A stretch of DNA of 14,166 bases from Acidobacteriaceae bacterium UBA1795 (GCA_002314435.1 DCFV01000217.1:14655-28820); one strand, 5' to 3'; shown: positions 1-9,335, counted from the stretch's first letter. Notes: a model not told the origin generated them from the sequence alone. Numbers and translations: made by a program.

Positions 1-751
1 TGCCGCGCTCGTGGCCGCCGCCGTCAATCTGCGCGGCGATCTGCACGCGGGGATTGCGGCGCCGCACGTAGAGCGCGCCCACGCCCTTGGGGCCGTAGAT
101 CTTGTGGCCGGAGAGTGAGGCTACGTCGACGTTGTCTTCGATCACGTTGAAGGGAACCTTGCCGACGATCTGCACGGCATCGGTGTGGAAGATGACGCCC
201 TTCTCATGACAGATCTTGCCGATCTCGCGGATGGGTTGCAGCACGCCGATTTCGTTGTTAGCGGCCATGATGGTGACGAGGATGGTCTTGTCGTCAATGG
301 CGCGCTTGAGGTCTTCGAGATCGATGAGACCGTCTGCCTTTACGGGCAGATAGGTGACGCGGTAGCCGTATTTCTCGAGGCGCTTACAGGTGTCGAGCAC
401 GGCCTTGTGCTCAGTGACCTGGGTGATGATGTGGTTGCCGCGCTCGCGATACATCTCCGCGATGCCCTTGATGGCGAGGTTGTTGCTCTCAGTGGCGCCG
501 GAGGTGAAGATGATCTCCTTGGCGGTGGCGCCGATGAGCCTGGCGATCTGTTCGCGCGCGGTCTCGACGGCTTGCTCGGCTTCCCAGCCGAAGCTGTGGT
601 TGCGGCTGGCGGCGTTGCCGAACTTGCCAGTGAGATAAGGCATCATTGCCTCCAGCACTCGCGGATCGAGCGGGGTGGTGGCGTGATTATCCATATAGAT
701 CGGCAGCTTGACGCCCGCCGGCACTTCCACTTGGGTCTCGACTGTGCTCAT
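1..751 (-). CDS. iscS: Cysteine desulfurase IscS/NifS type (C-terminus outside window)
   Basis: PLP-dependent class V aminotransferase-fold enzyme that takes sulfur from L-cysteine (giving alanine) and passes it as persulfide to a scaffold for Fe-S cluster assembly in the cytoplasm. I translated 250 residues from the minus strand. Visible are the N-terminal YMDNHATTPLDP block (residues 19-30), FTSGATESNN (82-91), the cofactor-stacking His in TEHKA (H115), the PLP-contacting Asp in FHTDAVQ (D191) and the Schiff-base Lys in SLSGHKIYGPKG (K217). The catalytic Cys loop lies beyond position 1 and cannot be checked. The start at 751 is supported by AAGGA about 12 bases upstream on the minus strand. 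The gene begins 57 bases after the Rrf2-type regulator on the same strand, so the two are probably cotranscribed; an IscU/NifU gene may follow outside the window. Family assignment is very secure; IscS rather than NifS rests on the regulator next door. Confidence 0.95.
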   Translation of the reverse strand, partial: MSTVETQVEVPAGVKLPIYMDNHATTPLDPRVLEAMMPYLTGKFGNAASRNHSFGWEAEQAVETAREQIARLIGATAKEIIFTSGATESNNLAIKGIAEMYRERGNHIITQVTEHKAVLDTCKRLEKYGYRVTYLPVKADGLIDLEDLKRAIDDKTILVTIMAANNEIGVLQPIREIGKICHEKGVIFHTDAVQIVGKVPFNVIEDNVDVASLSGHKIYGPKGVGALYVRRRNPRVQIAAQIDGGGHERG

Positions 752-808
752 CGTGTTTCCATCCTTGTTGATGCTGCTCGGCCGTGTTCGTGCGGCGGGG
801 AAGTTACA

Positions 809-1267
809 TTACAGCGTTAACGAAATCAGCGCCTGCGCCTGATGGGCGTGGCCCGGGGCCTGCTCGTGCTCGGCCAGATCCTGAATACTGATGCTCTTGA
901 GAACGCCGGCGATGGTCTCGTTGACCCGTGCCAGCGGCTCCTTGATTGTGCAGCTTGGCGTCAGTTCGCAGCCCTTGGCGCCCTTGGTGCAGCTGGTGAT
1001 GAAGAACGGCCCGTCGATGGCCAGAATCACCTCGTACGCCGAGATGGCGCGGGCCTCGCGCGAAAGCAGATAGCCGCCGTTCATGCCGGCCGAGGACTTG
1101 AGCAGGCCGGCCTTGGTGAGCTGCTGCAGAATCTTGGCAAGAAGCTGCGCAGGGATTCCATAGGCGTCCGCGATGTCTTTCGCGCTGGAGGCGTGCGTTT
1201 CGGGGTGCTCGGCGAGAAACTTGAGCGCGATCAACCCGTAGTCGGCTTTTTTAGTCAGCTTGAGCAT
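809..1267 (-). CDS. iscR: Rrf2-family Fe-S-responsive regulator, IscR-like
   Basis: 152-residue Rrf2-family transcription factor, expected to sense Fe-S status and control the iscS operon behind it. The N-terminus MLKLTKKADYGLIAL is the usual family start, followed by a winged helix-turn-helix (about 25-70, with the wing GMNGGYLLSR at 61-70). Three cysteines at 93, 100 and 106 (TSC..GC..SC) form the cluster-binding loop. By recall, E. coli IscR has Cys 92/98/104 with His107 as fourth ligand; here the first spacing is one residue longer and the equivalent of the His (Cys+3) is Lys109, so the cluster may be ligated differently. The C-terminal tail is His/Gln-rich (HEQAPGHAHQAQ). A promoter with overlapping inverted repeats lies just upstream, consistent with autoregulation. 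It could instead be a SufR/CymR-type Rrf2 member; the iscS neighbour favours an Isc role. Confidence 0.88.
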   Translation of the reverse strand: MLKLTKKADYGLIALKFLAEHPETHASSAKDIADAYGIPAQLLAKILQQLTKAGLLKSSAGMNGGYLLSREARAISAYEVILAIDGPFFITSCTKGAKGCELTPSCTIKEPLARVNETIAGVLKSISIQDLAEHEQAPGHAHQAQALISLTL

Positions 1268-1289
1268 GGAATATGCGACCGCTTCAGTC

Positions 1290-1317
1290 CGTATTTAGTA
1301 TACGACCAGAACGGTCG
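1290..1317. promoter_or_regulatory. Paired 5-5-5 inverted repeats, candidate Rrf2/IscR operator
   Basis: Two abutting inverted repeats share the same geometry: CGTAT-TTAGT-ATACG (1290-1304) and CGACC-AGAAC-GGTCG (1303-1317), overlapping by CG at 1303-1304, with centres 13 bases apart. The first covers the -10 element and the second sits in the -10/-35 spacer of the iscR promoter, where a repressor would block polymerase. The placement suggests autoregulation by the adjacent Rrf2 protein. The sequence is not the E. coli Isc box, so the link to this regulator is inference. Confidence 0.5.
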
Positions 1318-1326
1318 GCAATTCAA
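1297..1326 (-). promoter_or_regulatory. Predicted sigma70-type promoter of the iscR-iscS operon
   Basis: On the minus strand a -35 element TTGAAT (plus coordinates 1321-1326) is separated by 18 bases from a -10 element TATACT (1297-1302). Transcription would start near 1290, giving a leader of roughly 22 bases before the regulator ATG at 1267. The match is good by eye but not experimentally tested. Confidence 0.6.
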
Positions 1327-1401
1327 GGCCAGTTGGGTCCGGTTCGGCATTGCCGCGCCGTATGCCGGTTCCCAGAGGGTGGCTGGGCGACGATTTGTTG
1401 C

Positions 1402-1429
1402 TTGAAATTGTGCAAAAGGCCGCTACAAT
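1402..1429 (+). promoter_or_regulatory. Predicted sigma70-type promoter of the small Cys protein
   Basis: TTGAAA (1402-1407), a 16-base spacer and TACAAT (1424-1429) form a near-consensus promoter on the plus strand, divergent from the iscR promoter about 75 bases away. Transcription would start near 1436, about 32 bases before the ATG at 1468. Confidence 0.55.
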
Positions 1430-1467
1430 CGGCGGAAAGAGCACCCATTCCACCTGAATTCATCCCG

Positions 1468-1638
1468 ATGCCCACCGTGTGCAAACACCCGCAAGTGCGA
1501 ATCGTCTCCCGGCACGACGACGTTGAGTTTGTCGAGTGCCTGGAGTGTGGCGAAGTCTTTGATTCTGAAGAATTTGAAGACATCGCTATTGAGGAGTCCG
1601 GAGTAGAGCCTGACGCAGAGGCTGCGGAGGACGAGTAA
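1468..1638 (+). CDS. Small zinc-ribbon-like protein with acidic tail, function unknown
   Basis: 56-residue protein starting with MPTVCKHPQVRIV. Two half-sites, C5-x-H7 and C24-x2-C27 (ECLECGEVF), look like a zinc-knuckle/ribbon metal site. The C-terminal half is strongly acidic (FDSEEFEDIAIEE and EAAEDE), giving a very low predicted pI. The reading frame is open further upstream to 1273, but the short start is preferred: the promoter at 1402-1429 would exclude longer starts, and the Cys/His pattern begins directly after ATG 1468. There is no strong ribosome binding site. I recall similar short proteins in acidobacterial genomes but cannot name a family. It is transcribed away from the Fe-S operon and converges with pgsA. 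A role in metal or nucleic-acid binding is speculation. Confidence 0.65.
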   Translation: MPTVCKHPQVRIVSRHDDVEFVECLECGEVFDSEEFEDIAIEESGVEPDAEAAEDE

Positions 1639-1761
1639 GCCGGCCTTCATGCGGAGCGCGCCTTGCCTGCAGGATGGGCAGTGCGTGGGCCGGGCCCCGT
1701 GGCATGCCTGCGCGCAGTTCCGCTTCCTGAAGCTTGTGATCTTTAGACCAAACCAGCGACC

Positions 1762-2355
1762 TCACTTTGCGTGGGGCGCGGTCGTTTGAGCGGGTGGCCG
1801 TCGGGCGGCGATCCAGGCATAGTGCAGGCCTGAAACCACGGTGAGCACCATGGTGGCCCAGAGCGCAAAGGCGCGGAGAGCGACCACCCACGGAGCCTGT
1901 GTGAGCTGGTGCAGCAGCACAACGGCAACGGCAGCCACCTGCGCTGCGGTGTTCGCCTTTCCGAAGACGCTGGGCGAGAACTCGCGCCGACCGGCGGCCG
2001 CGTAAAGAATGGCCGAGACAAGCAGAATGCAGACGTCGCGGCCGAAAACGAGCACGGTGACGCGGACGGGCATGAGCCCTTCATGCAGCAGGACAAGAAA
2101 GAGCGTGCTCAGTAGCAGCTTGTCGGCCACTGGGTCCAGATACTGACCAAGCACGGTGCGCTGGTGGAGGATGCGGGCGAGGATGCCATCGAGTGCGTCC
2201 GTGAGCCCCGCGATGAGAAACAGAATGAACCCCAGCTCGAAGCGGGCCTCCAGGATGGCTGAGACAAGAAATGGAGCCAGGCAAATGCGAAGAAGCGTGA
2301 GCAGGTTGGGGGCCGAGCGCAACGGGTTCAGCTTGTGGTTCTCGAGGTCGGTCAT
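1762..2355 (-). CDS. pgsA: CDP-alcohol phosphatidyltransferase, PgsA type
   Basis: 197-residue integral membrane enzyme of the CDP-alcohol phosphotransferase family, probably CDP-diacylglycerol--glycerol-3-phosphate 3-phosphatidyltransferase, the committed step to phosphatidylglycerol. The whole signature D-x2-DG-x2-AR-x8-G-x3-D-x3-D is present: D53, D56-G57, A60-R61, G70, D74 and D78, the two-metal and CDP-binding site. Several hydrophobic segments follow (about 81-92, 96-120, 133-150 and 155-180). Length is close to E. coli PgsA. The start at 2355 (MTDLENHKLNPLRSAPN) is chosen because the N-terminal NLLTLLRI segment follows directly; the frame stays open to 2499 but the extra residues are not family-like. 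No obvious Shine-Dalgarno sequence is seen. Glycerol-3-phosphate as acceptor is inferred; other members of the family share the motif. Confidence 0.85.
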   Translation of the reverse strand: MTDLENHKLNPLRSAPNLLTLLRICLAPFLVSAILEARFELGFILFLIAGLTDALDGILARILHQRTVLGQYLDPVADKLLLSTLFLVLLHEGLMPVRVTVLVFGRDVCILLVSAILYAAAGRREFSPSVFGKANTAAQVAAVAVVLLHQLTQAPWVVALRAFALWATMVLTVVSGLHYAWIAARRPPAQTTAPHAK

Positions 2356-2501
2356 GGCGGCTCGAATCGGTGCGGCTGGATGCCGGCAGCAGCCGGGTTG
2401 CTCCTCCGTTCCCGATGGTACAGCATGAGTTGGGGGTCTCGCAGTGAAGTGGAGTTGTTTTCCTTCGGCGCGAACGTTGGCGACGGCTGCGAGCCACATA
2501 G

Positions 2502-2523
2502 GCCGCGCGCTTTCCCGCGCGGC
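2502..2523. repeat. Perfect GC-rich palindrome upstream of tRNA-Val
   Basis: GCCGCGCG (2502-2509) and CGCGCGGC (2516-2523) form a perfect 8-bp inverted repeat around the 6-base loop CTTTCC. No T-run follows on either strand, so it is not a standard intrinsic terminator. It sits between pgsA (divergent) and the tRNA, where a promoter for the tRNA would be expected. Function unknown. Confidence 0.5.
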
Positions 2524-2557
2524 GCGATCCTGATAGACTACTTGAGGTTCCTAGCGC

Positions 2558-2634
2558 AGGCGCGTAGCTCAGTTGGTTAGAGCGCTTCCTTGACACGGAA
2601 GAGGTCGCTGGTTCGAATCCAGTCGTGCCTACCA
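2558..2634 (+). tRNA. tRNA-Val (anticodon GAC)
   Basis: 77 bases including an encoded CCA. The acceptor stem pairs AGGCGCG (2558-2564) with CGTGCCT (2624-2630), with one G-T wobble. The D-arm contains GCTCAGTTGGTTAGAGC. The anticodon stem CTTCC/GGAAG (2585-2589/2597-2601) closes the loop TTGACAC with anticodon GAC at 2592-2594. The T-arm contains GGTTCGAATCC. The discriminator is A2631, followed by CCA at 2632-2634. GAC reads the GUC and GUU valine codons. Confidence 0.97.
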
Positions 2635-2703
2635 CTTTATTATCAATAACTTATCCTACTTCGGACCTAAAGATGGGTCCATCCCCAGGTCCTCATAGGT
2701 CCA

Positions 2704-2853
2704 CTAGCCTAGAGCCACTTCCGCTGAAGCCCCTTGAAGGACAGTCCTAGCCAATCGTTCTTGGGCCTGCCTCTTGTGTGCAGTCACGGCTTGGGCGTAA
2801 ATCCCCAAAGTCACGTTGGGCGCGCGCGTCCTCCTCTTCGATACCACGAGCAT
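2704..2853 (-). pseudogene. Possible C-terminal remnant of a tyrosine recombinase/integrase
   Basis: A minus-strand open frame ends at TAG 2704-2706. About 40 of its last residues resemble the end of phage-type tyrosine recombinases: NVTLGIYAQAVTAHKRQAQE, where the Tyr of LGIY (codon near 2797-2799) would be the nucleophile, followed by a short basic/amphipathic tail. Upstream in this frame (to 3141 and beyond) I see no integrase core, no R-H-x-x-R box and no start with a family-like sequence. The other two minus frames are interrupted by stops. It therefore looks like a stub, not a gene. Its position 70 bases past a tRNA, pointing toward it, is the classic arrangement of tRNA-integrated elements. 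The assignment rests on a short match. Confidence 0.45.
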
Positions 2854-3312
2854 GCTGGCTCTTCCTGACGCACCTACGATTTGCTCGGGCCTGGGTGGCA
2901 ACAGGAACACTGGCGCATGGGTCCAAACGTGAGAGGCTTTGGCATGCACCGCAGTTGGCTGCCATGGGTTTCCTTCAATCACCTGGACGGCATCACCGCA
3001 CTCGAACAGCTTGATCCGCAACTCCATCGCAAGCTCGTCGCAGCGCAGTGAGTCCGGATTCACTCCACCCTGACGCACCGCTCCGCTTGGGAAGAATGCC
3101 GTCGAGAATTCCGCCCTGGCATCCTCTCCAGAGAACCGCAATCGAGTTCCTCCATTGGAACCAATCGATACACGCTTTTGTTACCCCGCCCCTCGGCCGT
3201 TTATCGTTAACTATTCAAACCCAGTCCTAAAAGCTGGCGATTCGGCGGGAGCAAAGGCTCGCTCCGGGATCACGGCCGCATTTTTGCCACACGCAGGTCC
3301 ACAAGAATCTCC
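2854..3312. other. Intergenic stretch without a recognisable gene
   Basis: About 460 bases between the integrase-like stub and the GH2 gene. Frames on both strands are open in places, but none gives a protein I recognise, and none has a credible start with a ribosome binding site. The minus-strand frame continuing from the stub upstream to beyond 3141 is unlike any family I know. It may be degraded DNA from a lost element. The GH2 promoter must lie in its right-hand part; no convincing -35/-10 pair was found. Confidence 0.5.
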
Positions 3313-5889
3313 ATGAGACGAAACTCCTCGAAGTTGCCCCTGACACTCGCCATCCTGCTCTTGTTGGGTGGAGTTGCTGTGAACCTTGCGCAAGCTGACT
3401 CGCCGCGGCAGCGCCGCCTGCTCGACGCCGATTGGCGTTTCTTCCTGGGCGATGCCGCGGGAGCCGAGGCGGTGGGCTTCGAAGACACGAAATGGCTGCG
3501 CATTGGGTTGCCCCATTCCTTTGGCATTCCATACTTCGGCGACTCGAAATTCTATGTAGGTTATGGCTGGTACAGAAAGCACCTGTCGCTGAAGCGCATG
3601 GCGCCAGGACGCCGAATGACAATTGAATTCGAGGCAGCGTTTCAGGATGCGGAGATTTTCGTCAACGGCCAGCGCATCGGCGAGCATAAGGGCGGCTACA
3701 CTGGCTTTTCCTTCGACATCACGCAGGCTCTGCACGCCGGCGACAACCTGATCGCCGTCCGCCTCAACAACAAGTGGAATGCGCAGCTCAATCCGCGCGC
3801 GGGTGAGCATAACTTCAACGGCGGCATCTATCGCAACGTCTACCTGGTCTCAACCTCCGACCTGCATGTGGACTGGTACGGCACGTTTGTCACCACGCCC
3901 GGCCTGAGCAAGCATGGCGGCCCGGTCCGTATCGCTACCGATATCAAAAACGAGAGTGGCCGAGAGGTTCACTTCACGCTCTTGTCCGATGTGCTCGATG
4001 CGGCGGGCCACGCTGCCGCCAGCGCACGCTCCGATGAGACCATCGCGGCCAACGCCACAAGAACGTTCGAGCAGTCCACGCCATTCGTCGTACAGCCTGG
4101 GCTATGGAGCCCTGCCCATCCGAACATGTACTCTGTGCGAACCCGCATCTACGCTGGCACCCGCCTGCTCGACGAGTACACAACGCCCTTCGGCTTCCGC
4201 TGGATTCAGTGGACGGCCGATCGCGGCTTCTTCCTCAACGGCGAGCACCACTTCTTTCACGGCGCCGATGTGCATCAGGACCACGCAGGGTGGGGCGACG
4301 CCGTCACCAACACCGGCATCGCGCGCGATGTGCGCCTGGTCAAGCAGGCTGGCATGGACTTCATTCGCGGCTCGCACTATCCGCACGCGCCCGCCTTCTC
4401 CGACGAGTGCGACCGGCAAGGCATTCTGCTCTGGCAAGAGAACTCCTTTTGGGGAACGGGCGGCGAGAAGGCCGAAGGCTCCTGGAGTTCGAGTGCCTAT
4501 CCGCCCAACGCACAAGACCAGAAACCCTTCGAGGAGAGTGTCAAGCGCAGCCTTGGCGAAATGATTCGCATCCACCGCAATCATCCGTCGATTATTGCCT
4601 GGAGCATGACCAACGAGGTCTTCTTCTCTGACGGCGACTTGATGCCGAAGGTCAGGGCATTTCTCGCTGAGCTCGTAAAGGAGTCGCACGCGCTCGATCC
4701 GACACGGCCTGCTGGAGCCGGCGGCGTGCAGCGCGGGGAGCTCGATCATATCGCCGATATCGCCGGCTACAACGGCGATGGCGCCACGCTCTTTCTCAAT
4801 CCTGGCGTGCCCAGTGCCGTCACCGAGTACGGTTCGACCGAGGCCGTGCGGCCCGGCGCCTACGATCCCGGCTGGGGTGATCTCAAGGACCAGCCCGCGT
4901 TTCCCTGGCGCAGCGGAGTCGCGCTGTGGTGCGCCTTTGATCACGGCAGCATCTTCTCCGGCATGGGCAAAATGGGCATGATCGACTACTTTCGTTTGCC
5001 CAAGCGCCAGTGGTACTGGTATCGCAATGCCTTTGCGGGCATAGCACCGCCTGAGCCCGCCAAGCCCGGAACACCGGCTGCACTCGGCCTGCGAACCGAC
5101 ACACCCGGCGCAATCCGCGCCGACGGATCCGGCGACGCGCTGGTGATCGTCTCCGTTCTCGATGCAGCCGGAAAGAGAATCTCGAACTCGCCGCCAATCC
5201 GTCTTGAGATCGTCGCCGGTCCCGGCGAGTTTCCCACGGGCCGCGCAATCCACTTCGAGCCGAACTCCGACATCGCAATTCGCGACGGCGAAGCCGCCAT
5301 CGAGATGCGCGCTTATCAAAGCGGCCCCATTCGCCTGCGCGCCACCTCACCCGGCCTTGCCGCGGCGGAACTCACCGTGCAGGCGGAAGGTGGGCCTGCC
5401 TTTGAAGCAGCCCTCACGACCGTTGCAGCCGAGCGTCCCTACGTCCTCTATCGCAATCCTTTGCAAAAGCCAGTGGGGCCGATTGACATCTCTCTCCAGC
5501 GCCCAACGGCAGCCAGTTCCAATGCTAGCGGACACTCTAGTTTCATGGCTGACGATAGCGACGCGGCTACCTACTGGCAGCCGGCTGAGGCCGACACCAC
5601 CCAGCCGTGGTGGCAGATCGATTTCGAAAGCCGATGCGCCGTCTCTTTCGTCCGCCTCTCGCTCGCCCACTCGTTCCCGTATCGCTACCGGATTGACGTT
5701 GAGGACGCGGCCGGCAACTGGACTACAGCCGTCGACCGGCAGGCCAATGGGGATTGGGCCTCGTCCTTCGTCAACGATCTGCCCGCCGGCACAGCCACCC
5801 GCCGGCTACGCATCGTCTTTTTGCCCGCACCTGGCCAGTCGTCCCTTCAACTGAACCAGGTGCAAGTGCTGGGCACGCCGCCACAGTAG
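3313..5889 (+). CDS. Secreted glycoside hydrolase family 2 enzyme with C-terminal discoidin-like domain
   Basis: 858 residues, exported retaining glycosidase of the beta-galactosidase/beta-glucuronidase superfamily. An N-terminal signal peptide (about 1-28, LTLAILLLLGGVAV core) precedes the GH2 sugar-binding jelly roll (about 35-180, with WYRKH and FVNGQRIGEHKGGYTGF), an Ig-like domain (about 185-296) and the TIM barrel (about 300-575). Acid/base is probably E435 in AWSMTNEVFF and nucleophile E505 in AVTEYGS, both in the expected family contexts, so the enzyme should be active. An Ig-like domain of GH2 C-terminal type follows (about 585-692). Residues about 727-855 (SGHSSFMADDSDAATYWQP...) look like an F5/8-type-C (discoidin, CBM32-like) carbohydrate-binding domain. 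Exact substrate cannot be read from sequence. ATG 3313 is chosen for the signal peptide; the Shine-Dalgarno is weak. It is intact, unlike the next four genes, and is probably cotranscribed with the UnbV gene 108 bases downstream. Confidence 0.93.
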   Translation: MRRNSSKLPLTLAILLLLGGVAVNLAQADSPRQRRLLDADWRFFLGDAAGAEAVGFEDTKWLRIGLPHSFGIPYFGDSKFYVGYGWYRKHLSLKRMAPGRRMTIEFEAAFQDAEIFVNGQRIGEHKGGYTGFSFDITQALHAGDNLIAVRLNNKWNAQLNPRAGEHNFNGGIYRNVYLVSTSDLHVDWYGTFVTTPGLSKHGGPVRIATDIKNESGREVHFTLLSDVLDAAGHAAASARSDETIAANATRTFEQSTPFVVQPGLWSPAHPNMYSVRTRIYAGTRLLDEYTTPFGFRWIQWTADRGFFLNGEHHFFHGADVHQDHAGWGDAVTNTGIARDVRLVKQAGMDFIRGSHYPHAPAFSDECDRQGILLWQENSFWGTGGEKAEGSWSSSAYPPNAQDQKPFEESVKRSLGEMIRIHRNHPSIIAWSMTNEVFFSDGDLMPKVRAFLAELVKESHALDPTRPAGAGGVQRGELDHIADIAGYNGDGATLFLNPGVPSAVTEYGSTEAVRPGAYDPGWGDLKDQPAFPWRSGVALWCAFDHGSIFSGMGKMGMIDYFRLPKRQWYWYRNAFAGIAPPEPAKPGTPAALGLRTDTPGAIRADGSGDALVIVSVLDAAGKRISNSPPIRLEIVAGPGEFPTGRAIHFEPNSDIAIRDGEAAIEMRAYQSGPIRLRATSPGLAAAELTVQAEGGPAFEAALTTVAAERPYVLYRNPLQKPVGPIDISLQRPTAASSNASGHSSFMADDSDAATYWQPAEADTTQPWWQIDFESRCAVSFVRLSLAHSFPYRYRIDVEDAAGNWTTAVDRQANGDWASSFVNDLPAGTATRRLRIVFLPAPGQSSLQLNQVQVLGTPPQ

Positions 5890-5997
5890 GCTCCGTGACT
5901 GGAGCGGAATTTTGAAAGCTCAGGCTTGCTGCTTTGCCATTTGTTCTATGCAAGGATTCATCTGGATGTCAGTTGGGATCGAAGAGGTTTCTTACGC

Positions 5998-7715
<1,718 letters not shown>

Positions 7716-7728
7716 TGCAGTTTCGGAA

Positions 7729-9335
7729 TCACCGGCTGGCGATCTCTTCTGCCAACTCCGATTCTCCATTACGCCGCAGCAGATCCTCCAGCGCCAGCAG
7801 AGCCTCCGCATCATTGTGGCTATAGGCGGCTGCCGTCTCCGCATTCAGCCGCGCATTTTGCCTTTGGCCAAGGTGAAAGCAAGCATCGATAAGCAGGTAA
7901 AGAGAGTGCGGGCTGGTTGGGTGCGCCTCTGTAAGCGTACGCGCCACCTCCTCCCAGCGCTGCTGACGATATCGCACCTCGCCCATGCCCTCGATCGCGG
8001 GAAGATAATTGGCGTGCAGTTTGAGTTCCTGCTGAAACTGCTGCTCCGCCAGGGTCAGATCTTCATCCTGGAGAGCGGCAAGGCCCATGTAGGAATAAGC
8101 TCCCCGCGCGTCCGGTTGCAGTTCGATGGCGCGCCGCAGCAGCGCCTTGCCTTGCTCCCAGCGCGACAAAGAAAGACAGAGCGAGCCGGCAAGGACGTAC
8201 GCTTCTCCTGGATGGTCCCGGTTATCCTTCGTTGCATTTGCGATTATGGCGACGGCCTCCGCCTCGTGACCGGAGAGCATTAGTTCGGTGGCCCGCTGCC
8301 AGACGGCAGTTCCCGTTTCCTGGCCCAGCTTTGAAGGCGCGTAAGCGTAACGCATCATCTGTTCGTGCAACTGAAGTTCGTGCCGCGCCTCCTCCTGCCT
8401 GCCCTGTCTGGCATAGGCGCGCGCCAGATAGAAGTGCGCTGCAGCCAGCGCCGGATCTATATTCAGCGCATGGCGAAGGGATTCGATGGCTGCCTCTGAG
8501 TTTCCCAACTCCAATTGCGCATGACCGGCGCCAAGCAAGGAACGGGCATTCGCTGGGTCGGATCGCAATTGCCGCTGGCAGATGGCCAGCGTTTTGTTCC
8601 AGTCGGAAAGCTGCTCGCTGGAGGGGCAAGCAATTGCAGGGCAGATGCATCGCCGGGCGTACGCGTCAGGGCAGCCTCAGCCTCCTGCACAGCGCGTGCA
8701 TAGTCCAACTCGTAGTAGGCGGCCAGCCCAAGATCGAAATCGATCCGTTCCAGCGCCGGGTCGATCCGCCGCGCCTTTGCCAATGTGACAGCGCCATCCC
8801 GCGCATTGCCGGAGGCGGTTAGCCACTCGCCCAGCTTCTGTAGAAATGCGGCGCTTTGGGGCTCCAGTCGAATGGCCTGACGAAGCTCCTTCATCGCTTC
8901 GTCGAACTGCGAGCTGCGATGCAGCGCCTGCGCCAGATAGAAAAAACCGGTGGCATCGGCCGGGCGCAACTTGCAATACAGGCGCAGCTCCTCGATCGCA
9001 ATCTGGTCGTTATTTCGCTGCAGGGCCAATTCGGCCCGTTTGATGCGCAGATCGGCGTCGCGCGGGGCCACGCGCAAGGCTTGGACATAAGCTTCGTCGG
9101 CCTCCGGCGCACGACCCATCTGTTCCAGCAGCGCGCCGCGCAGTTTGAGCGCGGGCAGCAGCGCGGGAGAACGAGCCAGCAGCTGGCTGTCAAGGCGCAA
9201 CGCCTCGTCGAGTTGACCGCGCTCGGCGGCGGCCAGAGCGCGATTCAACATGGACAGCTGCACTGCGGAGGCAGTCTGCCCCGCAGCGGCTGGCTGACAG
9301 GCACAAAAGCAGAGAAAGCAGAGCAGCCGCGACAT
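7729..9335 (-). CDS. Exported tetratricopeptide repeat protein (frameshifted near 8620)
   Basis: TPR solenoid, presumably a periplasmic or membrane-associated scaffold. The N-terminal part reads from 9335 (signal peptide MSRLLCFLCFCACQPAAAGQ; in-frame ATGs run up to 9413). It carries TPR units such as LDEALRLDSQLLARSPALLPALKLRG, QFDEAMKELRQAIRLEP and YARAVQEAEAALTRTP, then loses sense after ALQLLAP. From about 8620 the -1 frame continues as SSEQLSDWNKTLAICQRQL and further repeats (NSEAAIESLRHALNIDP, WEQGKALLRRAIELQPDARG, DLTLAEQQFQQELKLH) to TGA 7729-7731. One missing C in the run opposite GGGG 8623-8626 would join them into about 535 residues. Without correction it reads as two overlapping frames (9413-8463 and 8568-7729). 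It ends 13 bases from the UnbV gene, convergent, and starts 118 bases after the GH43-like gene stop, likely the same operon. A lipoprotein signal was considered, but no clean lipobox is seen. Confidence 0.85.

Noticed and set aside
185..820. 211-residue plus-strand open frame
   Set aside because: Antisense shadow of iscS, whose minus-strand translation shows all expected motifs.
2081..2635. 184-residue minus-strand frame beginning MVGTTGFEPATSSVSRKR
   Set aside because: Its start is the antisense of tRNA-Val, a well-known source of spurious proteins with this exact type of sequence; the rest lies antisense or out of frame to pgsA.
4102..5319. 405-residue minus-strand open frame
   Set aside because: Antisense shadow of the intact GH2 gene in GC-rich DNA; no recognisable domain and no ribosome binding site.
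5890..5913. Hairpin GCTCC-GTGACT-GGAGC followed by TTTT after the GH2 stop
   Set aside because: Only a 5-bp stem, with the short T-run displaced from it; too weak to call a terminator, and the downstream UnbV gene is likely cotranscribed.
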